64,000 nucleotides of DNA from Fasciolopsis buskii (lineage: Eukaryota > Platyhelminthes > Trematoda > Plagiorchiida > Fasciolidae). The stretch lies in the NCBI GenBank assembly GCA_008360955.1, contig LUCM01000100.1:140435-204434 (forward strand). Direction: 5' to 3'. Both the position numbers and the translations under genes were made by a program. The notes under the pieces were generated by a model. That model was not told the DNA's origin, made no database searches, and worked only from the letters and a program-made list of their open reading frames with translations. This document shows positions 1 to 12,441 of this stretch, piece by piece (the stretch's first letter is position 1; each line of letters starts with the position of its first letter).

Positions 1-3000
1 ATGAGCCTCGGAGTGATTAGGTGTGCATATCTACCAACATCGAAATATAATGCTGATGGAAGAATGTACCACAGAAGTGTAGATGAACATGCTACAACGG
101 GTTAGAACTTACTTGTCATGGACTTTCTGTTGTTTGCAATGAACTTAATCTTGTGCGCCATAGTTCTTCGTTTTCTTGCAGTCGTACGTGCTCGATTCCT
201 ATAAATAATATATCCGTCGAATCAACTACTACTAATCTTTGGCGTTAGTCACCACTGAGTGGCGGAGCTGCTCCTACTGAGTAGGTGAATCCGCACGAGA
301 GAACTCGACAGTTCGGGCGACATTTAGAGAGACGTGAAAAAGAAAGCCTCTGGGCAATAATCAGAAACTTTCATGGAGAACATCGGCTTCCCATTAGCTT
401 TCTCGTCCATTTCGTTTAGAGGGGCACTGATAAACCACATTCCCCGGTTAACTTCTGGACCAGCGAAATTGTGAAATTCCGCCTACTGATCCGAGGCTCG
501 AGCACAAAATCCCTGGAGAAGCGTAGGTGGGATAATTTTAATCCGAGGATAATCTAATGAACCAACATCTGGAATCTCGGAATTAGCCCTTGCTGAAATT
601 AGAACGGACGCACGGTCCATGTACGAACAATCTGATGAGTCCAACTACTAATCCTCCCGTGACACACTTCATAGGGTTTACGATTGCCGAAAAGGCTTTT
701 CACGAGACAAATGAAATTCGAAGACAAATCCAGGAGAGAATCAGGAGTGGGAACCAACTCAGTTGAAGTATTGTCTCTTCGGTGACCTACTCCATCTCTA
801 TTCCATATGCCGATTTTAGAAAGCTGCATGCTGCTCTTATGGTTAAATGGGTCAGGCTTGCAAGGTTTGCTGTCATCCCAAGTGCAGTGTCGCCGGTAAA
901 ATTCTAGAAATCCGAATGATGGCTACAATGCTGTGAACATGTCAAAGACCTTTTCTGTAGTCATCTCGTTCCTCAACAAAAAGTCCAATTTCAATGCGAA
1001 CTGAAAAGTGAATCCGTCGTGGCACCGGATTTTGCTGATAATTTGCTCCGACGAGTGTTCTCGACTTGGTCCAAGCGAGTTTCCGCTTCGATTCCCTACT
1101 GTGCACATTCTGGCTACAACCAATCACCGCCTCGGGTCCCTTTGGCGAAACGACCCCTAAAGAGCATTTGGGATAGATGAAAGCCACTGTCTAGCTACTG
1201 GTATTAGCTGCAAGACTGAACAACGAGTGTTCTGATTAGTCCAATGAATTATAAATCCGGTACATAGAAATATACAAAAGTATCATCGTACTACCTTTAA
1301 TTCATCCTGGTTTAGACATGTTGTCCCAATTCAGCCCGATTTTCACGGCCATTGCCACCTCAGATTATTGTATTTTTATAGACCATCTAGCTGAATTTAC
1401 ACAAGAACCCATCATGTGGGTCTAGGCAAATTTATTCACTAGTAGGTCTTTATGTGATACTGACTAGAGTTCTTCACAGGAATCTATCACATTTCCGCAC
1501 AAAAAGTAAACATAGTTCTGAATTAAGTCCCGTCTCTTGTTGCCTGTAGCTAATTACGAATAAACCACGGTGTTTCCTTCTATCGGTAATCTCAGTTGGG
1601 CTCGTAGTGGGCAAATGAACCCACAGGGCGTGCATCTATACTTGAAGCTAAGTTAATACTGAAAACCTATACAATCGGCGAAATGCACCTTTGCGCTTCA
1701 ACCAAGCCACGTGATTCCGGCGCTAGGCAGTTCAGGATGGCTTTCGGTTAGAAATTCAAATATCCAGGATGAGTAGACCTCAAAGTCTGCTCTACGGGCT
1801 GCTTCTCAATTTGATGTTCTCACTTTCGTACCCTGATTGTCTTCTTACCTTTTGCAATCCTTCTGTAAGTCATAAGGAGACGAAAAGTTTAAAAATTTCG
1901 AGTTCACAAAGATTTTTGTTGACTTAATTTTAAAATAAACTCGAATATTGCCTCAACGATGCACTGCTCCACTCGCATGAGTGATTTTCCAGACCAGTCT
2001 TGGTCTCCCATCTCTGTCGCATTTCAGATTGTCCGTCCTGTTGTGCTAACTGTTGAATTGTATTCAGGATGGTCTAGAACACGGGAGCTGGATGCTCGTT
2101 GCTGGACATCATACCATTCAGCAATCAGTTGAGTGAATCCTAATTAGACTTTAATGTGCAGGGGACCATCTTCGACCTTAAGCTGTCATGTTTTGAGATT
2201 GACAGTTAGATGAAAAAAAGTAGATAGACAGAAAGACGCGGTACTGGTCTGGAGCCCATCTTCCGAATATTCGGGAAGGATGCTATTTCGATGCTACCAA
2301 AATGCTTAGAATGTGATATTTTGAAAAGTATTATAATCAATGATGAAACATTGGTGTGAAATCCCACTTTGCATTCCTCTTTGCTATCTTCGACGGTTGG
2401 TGATCGTTGAGCCTGGCATTCAAATCGCACTGCATTCTCTCGCCTGTAACGAAATATTTTGCCAGTTTTATAGATATTTGCTAACCACTGTCATTCTAAT
2501 ATCTTCCTGTTTCTTGCCTACCAAAATCAGCAACTTTTGCCCAAATCAAACGAAATCCCAAAAGAATCCTCATAAAGCCCCCGTGCCTCAAGTCCCACCT
2601 TCTTGCATCGCACCAGTTCCTAATGAATACGGATTACACACAAGTAAAAATTCACTCAAAGTCTGTTTGGGAGAATTCAGTTAGTGTGACTAGCAAATTA
2701 TGTGGCACTGTCTTAATTTTGACGGTGTAGATGCTGAACATATTTGGAAAAGTCTACCGGTCTTCGATCATTAAGTTAACCTTTCACCGTTGAGCAATAC
2801 AATGTCGTGTTGGTTACAGTCTTTTCAGAGCAGCGCAAGATTCACACATGGTGCATCAGCACTTGACGCTACATATATGAAACCTGCTGATACCGGAAAA
2901 CATTGCTCACTGTCGGTACTTTTAAGTCCCAGATAGATGTTTACATAGGTCAGACCATTAAGTAGAAGACTATTTTCCCCTAGAAGCGATCAGTGTGACA

Positions 3001-3902
3001 AGGTGTAGTGGTGATGATGAAATAGTAGAACGAAATCCGATTGATAGCTGGCGATACCCATTGGAATGACCCTGGCCGAGACGACACGAATGAAGGCAGT
3101 GAGAAGACCACGGCATGTCGATCTTTTCACAGATCGCGTTTATATCCAAAGTACGAGAAATCTTGATTGACCAATCGCATTTGGAGGACGACTAGAATTA
3201 CCGTTTATGTGTGCGGTTCTTATTGGCTAGTTGTATTCAGAAGTTATGGAGATGTTGTACGTGGTACATTGCGTGATTTAGAGGTAGACTCAGCATGCAA
3301 GGACAGTAAGTGCTCATATTACTCGCCCCATGACTGGTATACGGAGACTGTAAATTTAGTCTTGTGGCGCCAGTTCCGTTATCACAATTACTGATTCTCT
3401 TCAATAGAAAATTGGGCCTCGGAGGCCATGCGCTAACGTCCATTACAGAAAAATCATACCACAAACTTTTCCTGAAAAGTGACAGTGGTCTCATGGATCA
3501 GCGTATACACGACACAGCCATGATCCGGAAACCGGCAGTGGCGGAGCGAATAGAGATAAGTCTTTTGAACACGTTCGGCTAACATATTTCCAGGTTCAAC
3601 ATATCTGTGTGCAAACTAGCGAGCGGGAAGTTGACCACTTCAAGTAAATGTTATATTTCGGAAATGCTTCTTTTTTCTGAAGGTCAGCACTTCCCAGTCG
3701 ACTAAAATTCATGGTGAATCACCGCGCGATTCTTAAGCGGACTCATCAGTCACACTGCTAATTATTCAAAGGAGATCCTAATGCCAGAATAAGAGTACCT
3801 AGGTGAAACGAGATATAAGTGGATCGAGTCTTAGTGGGAACCAACTCATTGTACGGGATAGTCAGCGATCGACAACACAGTGTGTTCGTCACTTATGATG
3901 AG
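1..3902. other. Non-coding stretch, nothing recognised
   Basis: I read both strands and found only short frames (all under about 115 codons) with no recognisable domain, no good exon with paired splice sites, no tRNA-like boxes and no clear mobile element. Base composition is moderate and uniform. It is probably intergenic or intronic, or very old repeat. Confidence 0.6.
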
Positions 3903-5275
3903 CCCAATAGTCTAATTTTCGCCTGACTTAGATGAAATGTCAATTAAACGGTGAAAAGTTAATTTGTCGAACATGCCAGTTGGGGTATCGGATACGACTT
4001 GGATGCGCAAGTGTTAATCTTTCCGATCTAGATGGCATCTTCGTGTACCACGAGTTGTGAGTATCCAGTCCTCACGTAGTTGCAGAAGCGTAACAATGGT
4101 CAACAGTATGATATGTGCCTTTGATTTCACCAGTGATTGATCCTGGATCATTAGAAAATCACGCGAAGCGTGTAAATCAGCAGCGAAAATATGAAACGAC
4201 TTGGCATAAACGAAAGAAACGATTATAGTACCATGAATCAGTCCAAGAAATAGAAGTGAATGTGTTTAATCTCTTAGTACCTTCCAGGATAATTTGTGAT
4301 AAAGGGTTTAAACTGAAAAAACAATTGTCAAAGTTGACAGCTTCTAAATCAAAACGACAAGGTGTAACTGTGTGTCGACTAATCGAACGCTGATCGCGCG
4401 ATTCAAAATGTGGAAATGGGCACACGGTAAGGATGACGCGACTGGGCAATTGACGACCAATCAAAGGACAACAGACTGGCTCCTATCAGACATTCGCTAC
4501 AAGGGGAATTTAAAAATGAATAATAGAAAATGAATCACGAAGAAAACCGTGTCTTTCTAAATGATTCGTCATGCACTACTAACATCCGATTTGCCATTTA
4601 AAATCATAGAAGTAGAACTACTATACACTCATTTCGTCCGTGTTACGAATCATCAGCAGTGCATATCCATCGCTCCCGAATTGGAATGCAAACGCGGAAC
4701 GAGCGATTGTGAGTCGAACGCCTTAGTCACTACTCTAACCAGGATGATTCTCAATGGCTAAGAGAATATCAACACTACATTATATAGCGTCCATCAGTGT
4801 CATTGGATTTTGCAGGCCACAGACCTTTAAAGGCCCCTAGAAGAACGACTCTCAGATGAGGGCTGATTTTCCTGCAAGGAACGAAGACATTATTGCAGAG
4901 CCGTATAGGACTCTGCTATTTGGTAGTTAGCAGTAACAGGAGATACGGTGTGAATTTCCAAATGATTCGTAACAAGGATGAAAGAGGTTTACTGTGCTTC
5001 CATGGTGACGTTGGATAGCGAATCATTCGGCAATTCACACTAAGCCTTCTACCACTGCTAATTACACAGTCATGTTTGCTAACTGGTTTAGGCAATACTT
5101 CTGTATTAGTTATTCCGGACAAACTACGTGTGCAGAATGTTTCCACATCTGGAGAAATGCGTGTAAGGTTTGCAGATAATTTTGGTGGTCAGTAGTATGT
5201 TTTACACGTGGATAAATGGATATAATTGCGCTGGAATCACACAGCCGGTTTTTGTGGTTATTGCCGACCATCAAG
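3903..5275 (+). repeat. Direct duplicate block, copy 1 (flanks gap 1)
   Basis: This 1,373-bp block recurs at 5286-6658 at a constant offset of 1,383 bases, with the 10-N gap lying exactly between the two copies. Every frame in it is repeated with the same protein string. The exact match and exact abutment to the gap argue for an unmerged contig overlap in the assembly rather than a tandem duplication in the genome. The block contains a composite inverted-arm element (4395-5037). Confidence 0.95.
4395..5037 (+). mobile_element. Composite element A: tRNA-like core between inverted arms
   Basis: From about 4556 to 5030 the unit has inverted terminal arms of roughly 75 to 100 bp. The left arm starts AAATGATTCG and the right arm ends CGAATCATT; both carry a GTTACGAATCAT word at the inner edge. 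Next to the left arm lies a tRNA-like core read on the minus strand (about 4660-4740), with the words AGTGACTAAGGCGTTCGACTC and a decayed B box. The middle holds about 200 bp of unique filler. Relative to its inverted relative at 31205-31869 this copy lacks 22 bp in the right arm, between two short ATG repeats. No transposase is present, so it would be non-autonomous. The homologous block extends 160 bp left of the arm, so the true mobile unit may be larger. Confidence 0.6.
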
Positions 5276-5285
5276 NNNNNNNNNN
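5276..5285. other. Assembly gap (10 N)
   Basis: Ten unknown bases. The 1,373 bases to the left are repeated exactly to the right, so the gap is probably of zero or negative length and marks a failed overlap merge. Confidence 0.99.
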
Positions 5286-6658
5286 CCCAATAGTCTAATT
5301 TTCGCCTGACTTAGATGAAATGTCAATTAAACGGTGAAAAGTTAATTTGTCGAACATGCCAGTTGGGGTATCGGATACGACTTGGATGCGCAAGTGTTAA
5401 TCTTTCCGATCTAGATGGCATCTTCGTGTACCACGAGTTGTGAGTATCCAGTCCTCACGTAGTTGCAGAAGCGTAACAATGGTCAACAGTATGATATGTG
5501 CCTTTGATTTCACCAGTGATTGATCCTGGATCATTAGAAAATCACGCGAAGCGTGTAAATCAGCAGCGAAAATATGAAACGACTTGGCATAAACGAAAGA
5601 AACGATTATAGTACCATGAATCAGTCCAAGAAATAGAAGTGAATGTGTTTAATCTCTTAGTACCTTCCAGGATAATTTGTGATAAAGGGTTTAAACTGAA
5701 AAAACAATTGTCAAAGTTGACAGCTTCTAAATCAAAACGACAAGGTGTAACTGTGTGTCGACTAATCGAACGCTGATCGCGCGATTCAAAATGTGGAAAT
5801 GGGCACACGGTAAGGATGACGCGACTGGGCAATTGACGACCAATCAAAGGACAACAGACTGGCTCCTATCAGACATTCGCTACAAGGGGAATTTAAAAAT
5901 GAATAATAGAAAATGAATCACGAAGAAAACCGTGTCTTTCTAAATGATTCGTCATGCACTACTAACATCCGATTTGCCATTTAAAATCATAGAAGTAGAA
6001 CTACTATACACTCATTTCGTCCGTGTTACGAATCATCAGCAGTGCATATCCATCGCTCCCGAATTGGAATGCAAACGCGGAACGAGCGATTGTGAGTCGA
6101 ACGCCTTAGTCACTACTCTAACCAGGATGATTCTCAATGGCTAAGAGAATATCAACACTACATTATATAGCGTCCATCAGTGTCATTGGATTTTGCAGGC
6201 CACAGACCTTTAAAGGCCCCTAGAAGAACGACTCTCAGATGAGGGCTGATTTTCCTGCAAGGAACGAAGACATTATTGCAGAGCCGTATAGGACTCTGCT
6301 ATTTGGTAGTTAGCAGTAACAGGAGATACGGTGTGAATTTCCAAATGATTCGTAACAAGGATGAAAGAGGTTTACTGTGCTTCCATGGTGACGTTGGATA
6401 GCGAATCATTCGGCAATTCACACTAAGCCTTCTACCACTGCTAATTACACAGTCATGTTTGCTAACTGGTTTAGGCAATACTTCTGTATTAGTTATTCCG
6501 GACAAACTACGTGTGCAGAATGTTTCCACATCTGGAGAAATGCGTGTAAGGTTTGCAGATAATTTTGGTGGTCAGTAGTATGTTTTACACGTGGATAAAT
6601 GGATATAATTGCGCTGGAATCACACAGCCGGTTTTTGTGGTTATTGCCGACCATCAAG
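5286..6658 (+). repeat. Direct duplicate block, copy 2 (flanks gap 1)
   Basis: Second copy of 3903-5275, starting directly after the gap. Unique sequence resumes at 6659. All features of copy 1 are repeated here and should be counted once if the duplication is artefactual. Confidence 0.95.
5778..6420 (+). mobile_element. Composite element A, assembly duplicate
   Basis: Same element as 4395-5037 carried inside the duplicated block, including the same 22-bp deletion in the right arm. It should not be counted as an independent copy unless long reads confirm a real tandem duplication. Confidence 0.55.
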
Positions 6659-9489
6659 TATGCGTGCCTGGTACTCTCTTGTCCAACTATCGTCCGACGA
6701 ATCACCGTACGAGTGTTAAATGAACTCATCGTCGATTCATGCTTTTTATGATTCAAATGATGTACGCAGACGAGTTTGAGAATTTTAAAAGTAGAGTAGT
6801 AATTAATTGTTGGAGCTCCTTGACGGAAGGCTGCATTCCGGTACAAGACGTTCAACAGGTCGAGGAAAATGCAAGGTGTTCCAAGGAGTTACTCATGGAA
6901 AACAAGCTTTCAAAAACGTCAATGTGGCACCTGTTCCTGATTATGAGTAAAATAGGTGCAGAATGTCTCATCATATTTTGGAAGAAGCTGCCTTGAGATT
7001 CACATCGTCTACGCAGGTTCACATTTAAGTGCAAGCAAGGATCTATAGTTCTCGTAACGGAATTCAGACTACAGAAATATTTGTATTTACCTCCGAAGCT
7101 GTCGAGCATTATTGGGTATCACTGAAGACTACACTTGAGCACCCTTGACCCGGTAATTCGGGCCAATCATAATGGGCTGGTTGGGCCAGCGACAACACAA
7201 GCCTCCCACGCGAAAGGCCCTGGATACGATTATCGACAGGCATTATCATTAATGCGACTGGAACTCGAGTGTGGTGTCTCCCGGTTGCAAGGCCAACCGG
7301 ATGACCTGTTGTTTGTGCGCTCAAGAATAAAGTCCAAAGGGCTGCAAGTCAAGCGAAAACATGGTAGGGTTTGGAATGCGTTATAAGCTAAACTACGGTT
7401 GGAAGGCCATTTGGACAATGCTTCAAAGCGGACAGCACAAAGTTAGTGGGTAAATTCCGTGGTCGCTAGCAGCATATATCTCCGTCGATGGTGTAAGAAA
7501 TCGTGTGGAATTTATACGAAAAGCTGATTGGTTGACTGTAATTGCAGTTCTTGTGTGAGTTATATGAAGAGACATCATAGGCTAACTTCACACCGCGCGC
7601 AAAGCGTCAGAACAGCGATAAGGTGAAGTAGGGAATTACAGTGCGTTGGGGGAATGCATATATTGGTTGATCTCTGGTCGGCCAAAACAGCTGACTGTAT
7701 TTAAGTCTGATTGTGTTAGCTGTAAGTCTTTTGAATGGCTGGCTTTTCAGGAAGCTTTTGTGTGCTGAGGTAAAGAGCATCATATCACATGGCTGAATGT
7801 GACCCTACCAAATTAATATCCAAGGTAAACTACACCATCTGCCCAATTAACACTAGAAGGATGAACGTTTTTTGCCAGTCTTGAATATCGTATCAAGTGT
7901 TTTGACCAAATTAATACAAAGCGCCAGCTTTCAGCACTGGCAAGTTGTATTAATGTAGAACCCAAAAGAAATGATTTGTGTTTATTAATTTAGTTTAAAC
8001 AGAAAAAATCTGAGCTAGTTGATTGTATCATGAGGGTCCCGGATACCAGGAAATAAAATCATTCAATAGTTTCGTGGGAAATTTTCTTTTTTCTATCAGT
8101 TATGATGTAAAAATGGATAGAACTGAATAGGAAACACATAGAACTTGCCACTTAACTACTAACTTTAAAAAATTACTTTACGGTATAAACTAACATAGAA
8201 TAGGCCCACAGAAATGACGGCTTGCGTGTAAGTGACACAAGGGTAACTTTGGACTAAGTTCAAACGTGCTTTCTTTCGAAAAAAATATTTCAGCTGACAA
8301 CAAGTCTATTTTTATCGAAGTTCACACTACACAGTCTTAGCAGAAGGGGATTTTGACTTTTGGTGTGGAATCAGAGGAACAAGTCACACGAAACAATTTG
8401 CTGCAACTAACAATTCCCATCGATCTTATTCATGCAACCCATTATTTCACACTTCAAAAGTCTGAACTTGAAAACGATTTTGTCAGACCGATTGCCTACA
8501 TAAATACTATCGTCCAGTCTTGAAAACTGCTCACAACGTTCGAAAATGAATTGTACCAAATTGTTTGGATTGAGGCCAAACTAAATCGATTCACTCACAC
8601 GATTACACTCAGTGCAAGCACGTGTAACATGGTTTCGTATAGTGCCTTTGGTTATCGTCCACAAGCAACCGGGCTATTGCATTTTTCTTCACTGTCCTGT
8701 CAAGCCTAAGTCGAGTGACAAAATTCGAATACTCCCTAGGTTTTGGTAGTATCTTAACTTCCGCGAATAGTATCAGACCCCTTTCTTGGACATTTTATTA
8801 GTAGTCGTGCAAAACGTGTAAGCAGAGAATTTCATGTTTACGGTTCCAGTCATTACAACCATTAATCTTGCACCAAAATCTTGATTTTCTTTGCCCAGCA
8901 GAAGAGAAGAAAATGAGAAACGGTGAAAAATCAAACGCAAGTCAACAAGTTGAACATTATTATAGAAAAGTAAAGACTTCGAATGCAAGAGTGCCACTGG
9001 TTGTAGGACTTAACTTTGCCACCTGTTGTCTCCAACCGTCGCTTCGGGGGATCTCGTGGAACGCAAATCGGTAGTCTTACTGCACCTAGACAGGTCACTC
9101 TGCTAGTTAAAGTTTCCGTACTACTCACCCTATCATCGACCGGCCACCTTGACACATCTTCCAAGCAACACCTGTCTGCCTCTATCAACAGTGCTCAACG
9201 AATCAGCCGTTCGATGGGCATGTGCAAAACATGTTCTGAACAGATTTATTCATTCGTGTTCAACATTTTTCCTAATGGATTTAACCTTTCCACCCAACAC
9301 TTCAGATCGAACCTGTGGGTTATTATTGTGAGTCTATGTGCAAGTTACGTGATACGGTCCGCTACAGATTCTCGCTCGCTTTCATAGACAACGGGACAAT
9401 GAAGACCGTGGTGACAGGCTACCATGAAGTTCAAGCATTCCCAGAAGGCCATTAGGTAGAATTCGTTTCATAAACTTGTATGTAAACGT
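6659..9489. other. Non-coding stretch, no gene recognised
   Basis: No domain, tRNA-like box or retroelement reading frame was recognised. A stem-loop at 7911-7953 is listed separately. The small frames at 6739-6996 and 7135-7386 show no family signature. Confidence 0.55.
7911..7953. other. Two-tier inverted repeat (hairpin)
   Basis: Outer arms TTAATACAA and TTGTATTAA (9 bp, perfect) enclose inner arms GCCAG and CTGGC. It could be a relic of a small inverted-repeat element or chance. There is no T-run or other sign of a bacterial-type terminator role. Confidence 0.4.
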
Positions 9490-11060
9490 GTGATTTCTAA
9501 ATGTTAACTCGAACGTGTTTCCCGATTGCTGTTTTCTTCTCGTTGTCTTGGTTTGTGAAGCCAATGCAGTGCCCATCGGTAATTCGTATTCTTTCGTTAT
9601 TGCGATCACTCCAATTCCGTACATCTTTTTCAGGTACCAACATCACATCTAGTGAAAAATTCTCCCACCATATTTTTCCAATAATACAAAGAAAACGGTA
9701 TTCAGACACCGAAAATCTCTGCACATCTCAAGCTGTCAGAGTTCGTGTTTCAAAGCCGGGTAGTAGAACCGATCTTACCAAAGCAAGGTAAACTCATTCT
9801 TTGATCGACAATCAAATGATACGCCAAAGTCACAGATACCTTAAACTTACGAATGCCAACACAGCCTTCTGTATGGGTGAAGACACTTCTTCCGACTGAC
9901 GACCACCAGGTGAGACACAACTACACAAGCAAATAAAGCTATCCACCTCATCTGGTAGTTCCTCTATAATATTGGGGTTTGGCTTTGAACCACTTCGGTC
10001 CTGTCACAGTTTTTCCCACTTCGAAGGTGCAAAATGTACCCAAAACATATATATGCCACTGCTCAGACGATGGAGAAAAGCATACAGCTTGTTTGGGTCT
10101 TCACTCAAAGCACAACGTCGTCCGCATATTCTAAGTAAGACAGGCTCCAGTATGAGAAAATGCCAGTGGCGCCAATTTTACATGAGGATAGGTCTTTTCC
10201 ACCACCATCTCGATGACAAAGTTGAAAAGAATTGAAAGACGACAATCCACGCGAACACCACTTCCCGTGGTGAACCGAGGTGAGAGGTCACCGTAATCAC
10301 GAACTCGGGTTCGGCTGTTCTCATACGACGATTAGATGAGTGAACTGATTTTCTCTGACACTCTTCAGTGAGAGGTAATACTACATGATTACATGATCGA
10401 CCGAGTCGAAAGCTGTTTTCAGGTTAGGGAGGACAGAAATAGTGGGCCCAATGAAGTTGTGCATGTCTTAAGGTTTGTCGCAAAGTGAATAGTTGGTCGA
10501 AACAATCCGGAACGAAACGGAAACTGATTTGATTCCCACGTACTCGCCGATCGCGAGTAGTAGATAATTAACAGAAGATAATGCCCGTGAGCGGTTTGGA
10601 TGCGTCACTTACCAAGTCAATTCCTCTGTGAGTTTCACATGATAATCTGTCACCTTTCCTTTAAAATTATAATCTGCTGATTTACAACAGTCATAAGACT
10701 CCAATCTCTTGGTCAAACTGATCTCTGGAGTTTTGCTAACTGATTTCCCCATCGTCCATGAAGAAGGGCTCGGGCAGCCCAACTGGAAATGCTGCCTTAT
10801 GCCTTTTAGGAAGACTTATCTCCCTGATCATTTGTGACGGAGGACTGGTATCTGCCTCCATCATTTCACTTCAGGTGCAAGTGGAAGGTCAGTCTTAACT
10901 GTGGGCCAACTGAACTGTGCCCTGGGTTGTTTTGCCCAACGTTCTAGCCAACGCCGACGAGAGCCTTACTTTACATGTTGGCTTACACGGACCAGTATTC
11001 TTACTCAGTCGGTAAAGCTTGGGTCCATTTGCTATAACCGCGGTGAGTGGGAATGGTATT
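9490..11060 (-). pseudogene. RTE-like non-LTR retrotransposon, reverse transcriptase relic
   Basis: Reading the minus strand from about 11,000 down to 9,490, fragments in changing frames line up in the order of an RTE-type reverse transcriptase. First comes a WLERWA linker word (about 10,955), then a LPEPFFMDDGEIS-like finger region (about 10,770) and a KKGDR/HRGI-like stretch. Next is a KTAFDSVDHV palm motif (about 10,400), then GVRxxCxLSxLFNFVIEM (about 10,240) and an intact catalytic YADDVVL (10,111-10,131). It continues with a FAPSKxE thumb word, a SCVSPGGR block, IQKAVLAFVSLR, and a late SVSEYRF/IGKIWWENF block (about 9,700). Such proteins copy element RNA into DNA at a nicked target in the nucleus. 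Many stops and frameshifts make this copy dead. No endonuclease domain was identified upstream. The antisense frame at 9972-10235 is a shadow. Confidence 0.85.
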
Positions 11061-12289
11061 GTAATTGGCATTGGGCCAGATCCAAAAGAGCTGTCTCACT
11101 GGTTATCAGCAGTTGCGCGGTGCTGGATCAACCCAGACAATTCGACATCGATACACAAGCTTGGGTACAACCCGATCTTGCCAGGCAGTGGGTGAGTGGA
11201 GGAAGCAAAACCAGAATGAGACCGCATTATCCCATTGGCTACAAGCTCCCAGCCGATATAACGACTTGCTAAGGGGGCATGAGTCCGGATTTGCAAACTG
11301 AGGCCGTAACGTGAGTTGTGCTAACCAATCAGGTCTGGACTCAACGGGAAAAACGGCATGAATTAAGTTGGGTGAAGTTTGCTAGTCAAAACGGATCAAT
11401 TAATGCGCGACTGGGACAACCGAAAATATAATGATAATTGCAAAGGCGCAAATATACCAGTGAAGTAACCTATAAATGTGTGATGTTTTGACTTGATAAA
11501 ACGAAATTTTGTACCATTTGACTTTGACTGTTCTCACTTGAGCTAGTGAGGAGGGACGATGCCGGTCTAGGGCTAGGAGTGGCAAACTGGAGAGCGGAAT
11601 TCGGAACAGTGATTAGAAGCTACTCGACAAATATCCCTTCTCCATTTCTCTACAATTCCTCATCCGCCATTGCTCGCGGGCATTTTTCAGGCTCATAGTC
11701 AGCTGAGGTCTACGAGATTCGCGTGGCATTTGGATGGTCGAATCCGAGAGCATCCGGCGGAGCAACTTAAATCGAGGGTATCTACTATTCTTGAAGTTTA
11801 TACGGCCTTGCTTGGTGGTTGCCCTGAGTGTATGGCCTCTTTGACCTACCCATAGCAGTAGCTGTCACTCAGAACAGTGTGATGATTGCACATGATTGAG
11901 TTTTGATCACATCTTCCCTCGTTGGCTAGTTCAAGTCATACGATAACACGTTTAGAGTGACCTTAATTTCAGTGAAAATGAGCCGAATTAGCAGAGCAAA
12001 TAAATGACTGCAACAGCCTGCCGAAAAAAGCCTTCAACTACTGAGAGGAGGAGAGCGGACCAGTTTTTTTAAATTCCAAAACCCTATTGATAAAAGTTAT
12101 TAGCATACCGATCAGTAGATGAATTTTTCACCTGTCCCGACACACGTGTGTGTTTCTACCAGTAGCCAGATGTGGACGTGGGTTTTCGATTTTCTCGTCA
12201 GCATGTTCTGATCTAATGCCAAAAAATCCACTAACCTCGAAACAGCCGAACAACGCAGACGACAGTCGAGTCTGAAATGCTGTCAACAT
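11061..12289. other. Non-coding stretch, possibly the 5' part of the RTE relic
   Basis: The first few hundred bases may belong to the 5' region of the RTE-like element on the minus strand, but I could not align an endonuclease domain. The rest shows nothing recognisable. Confidence 0.4.
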
Positions 12290-12441
12290 AAGGTCGTGGA
12301 GTTGGGCTCTGAAGGTCGTGGGTTCCAGTCCTCCAATAGATGGTCAACTTCCCCACTCGGTGGTTCTCCGATGGGGGCTGCCCCCTTCGTGAAAACGATT
12401 TACATTTAGTTCATTAATAAAGAAAAATAAAACGAAAAAAG
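12290..12441 (+). mobile_element. tRNA-derived SINE, decayed copy
   Basis: It shares the body of the SINE family seen at 29.3, 32.0 and 42.2 kb: the GGTCGTGGGTTC B-box region (about 12,314-12,328), a GGTCAACTTCCCCAC block, a GGGGCTGCCCCCTTC block, and a TTCATTAATAAAGAAAAATAAAAC tail. The A-box part of the tRNA-like head is lost or unrecognisable, so it is probably an old or 5'-truncated insertion. Confidence 0.75.

Noticed and set aside
630..660. CTGATGAGTCC word, the start of a hammerhead core as in the schistosome SINE ribozyme
   Set aside because: No complementary stem strand and no GAAA follow within the expected distance.
3725..3765. Minus-strand CTGATGAGTCC with a possible CCGC/GCGG stem
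   Set aside because: The required GAAA after stem II is missing and flanking stems do not form.
9972..10235. Plus-strand open frame of 87 codons
   Set aside because: It is the antisense shadow of the RTE reverse transcriptase catalytic region.
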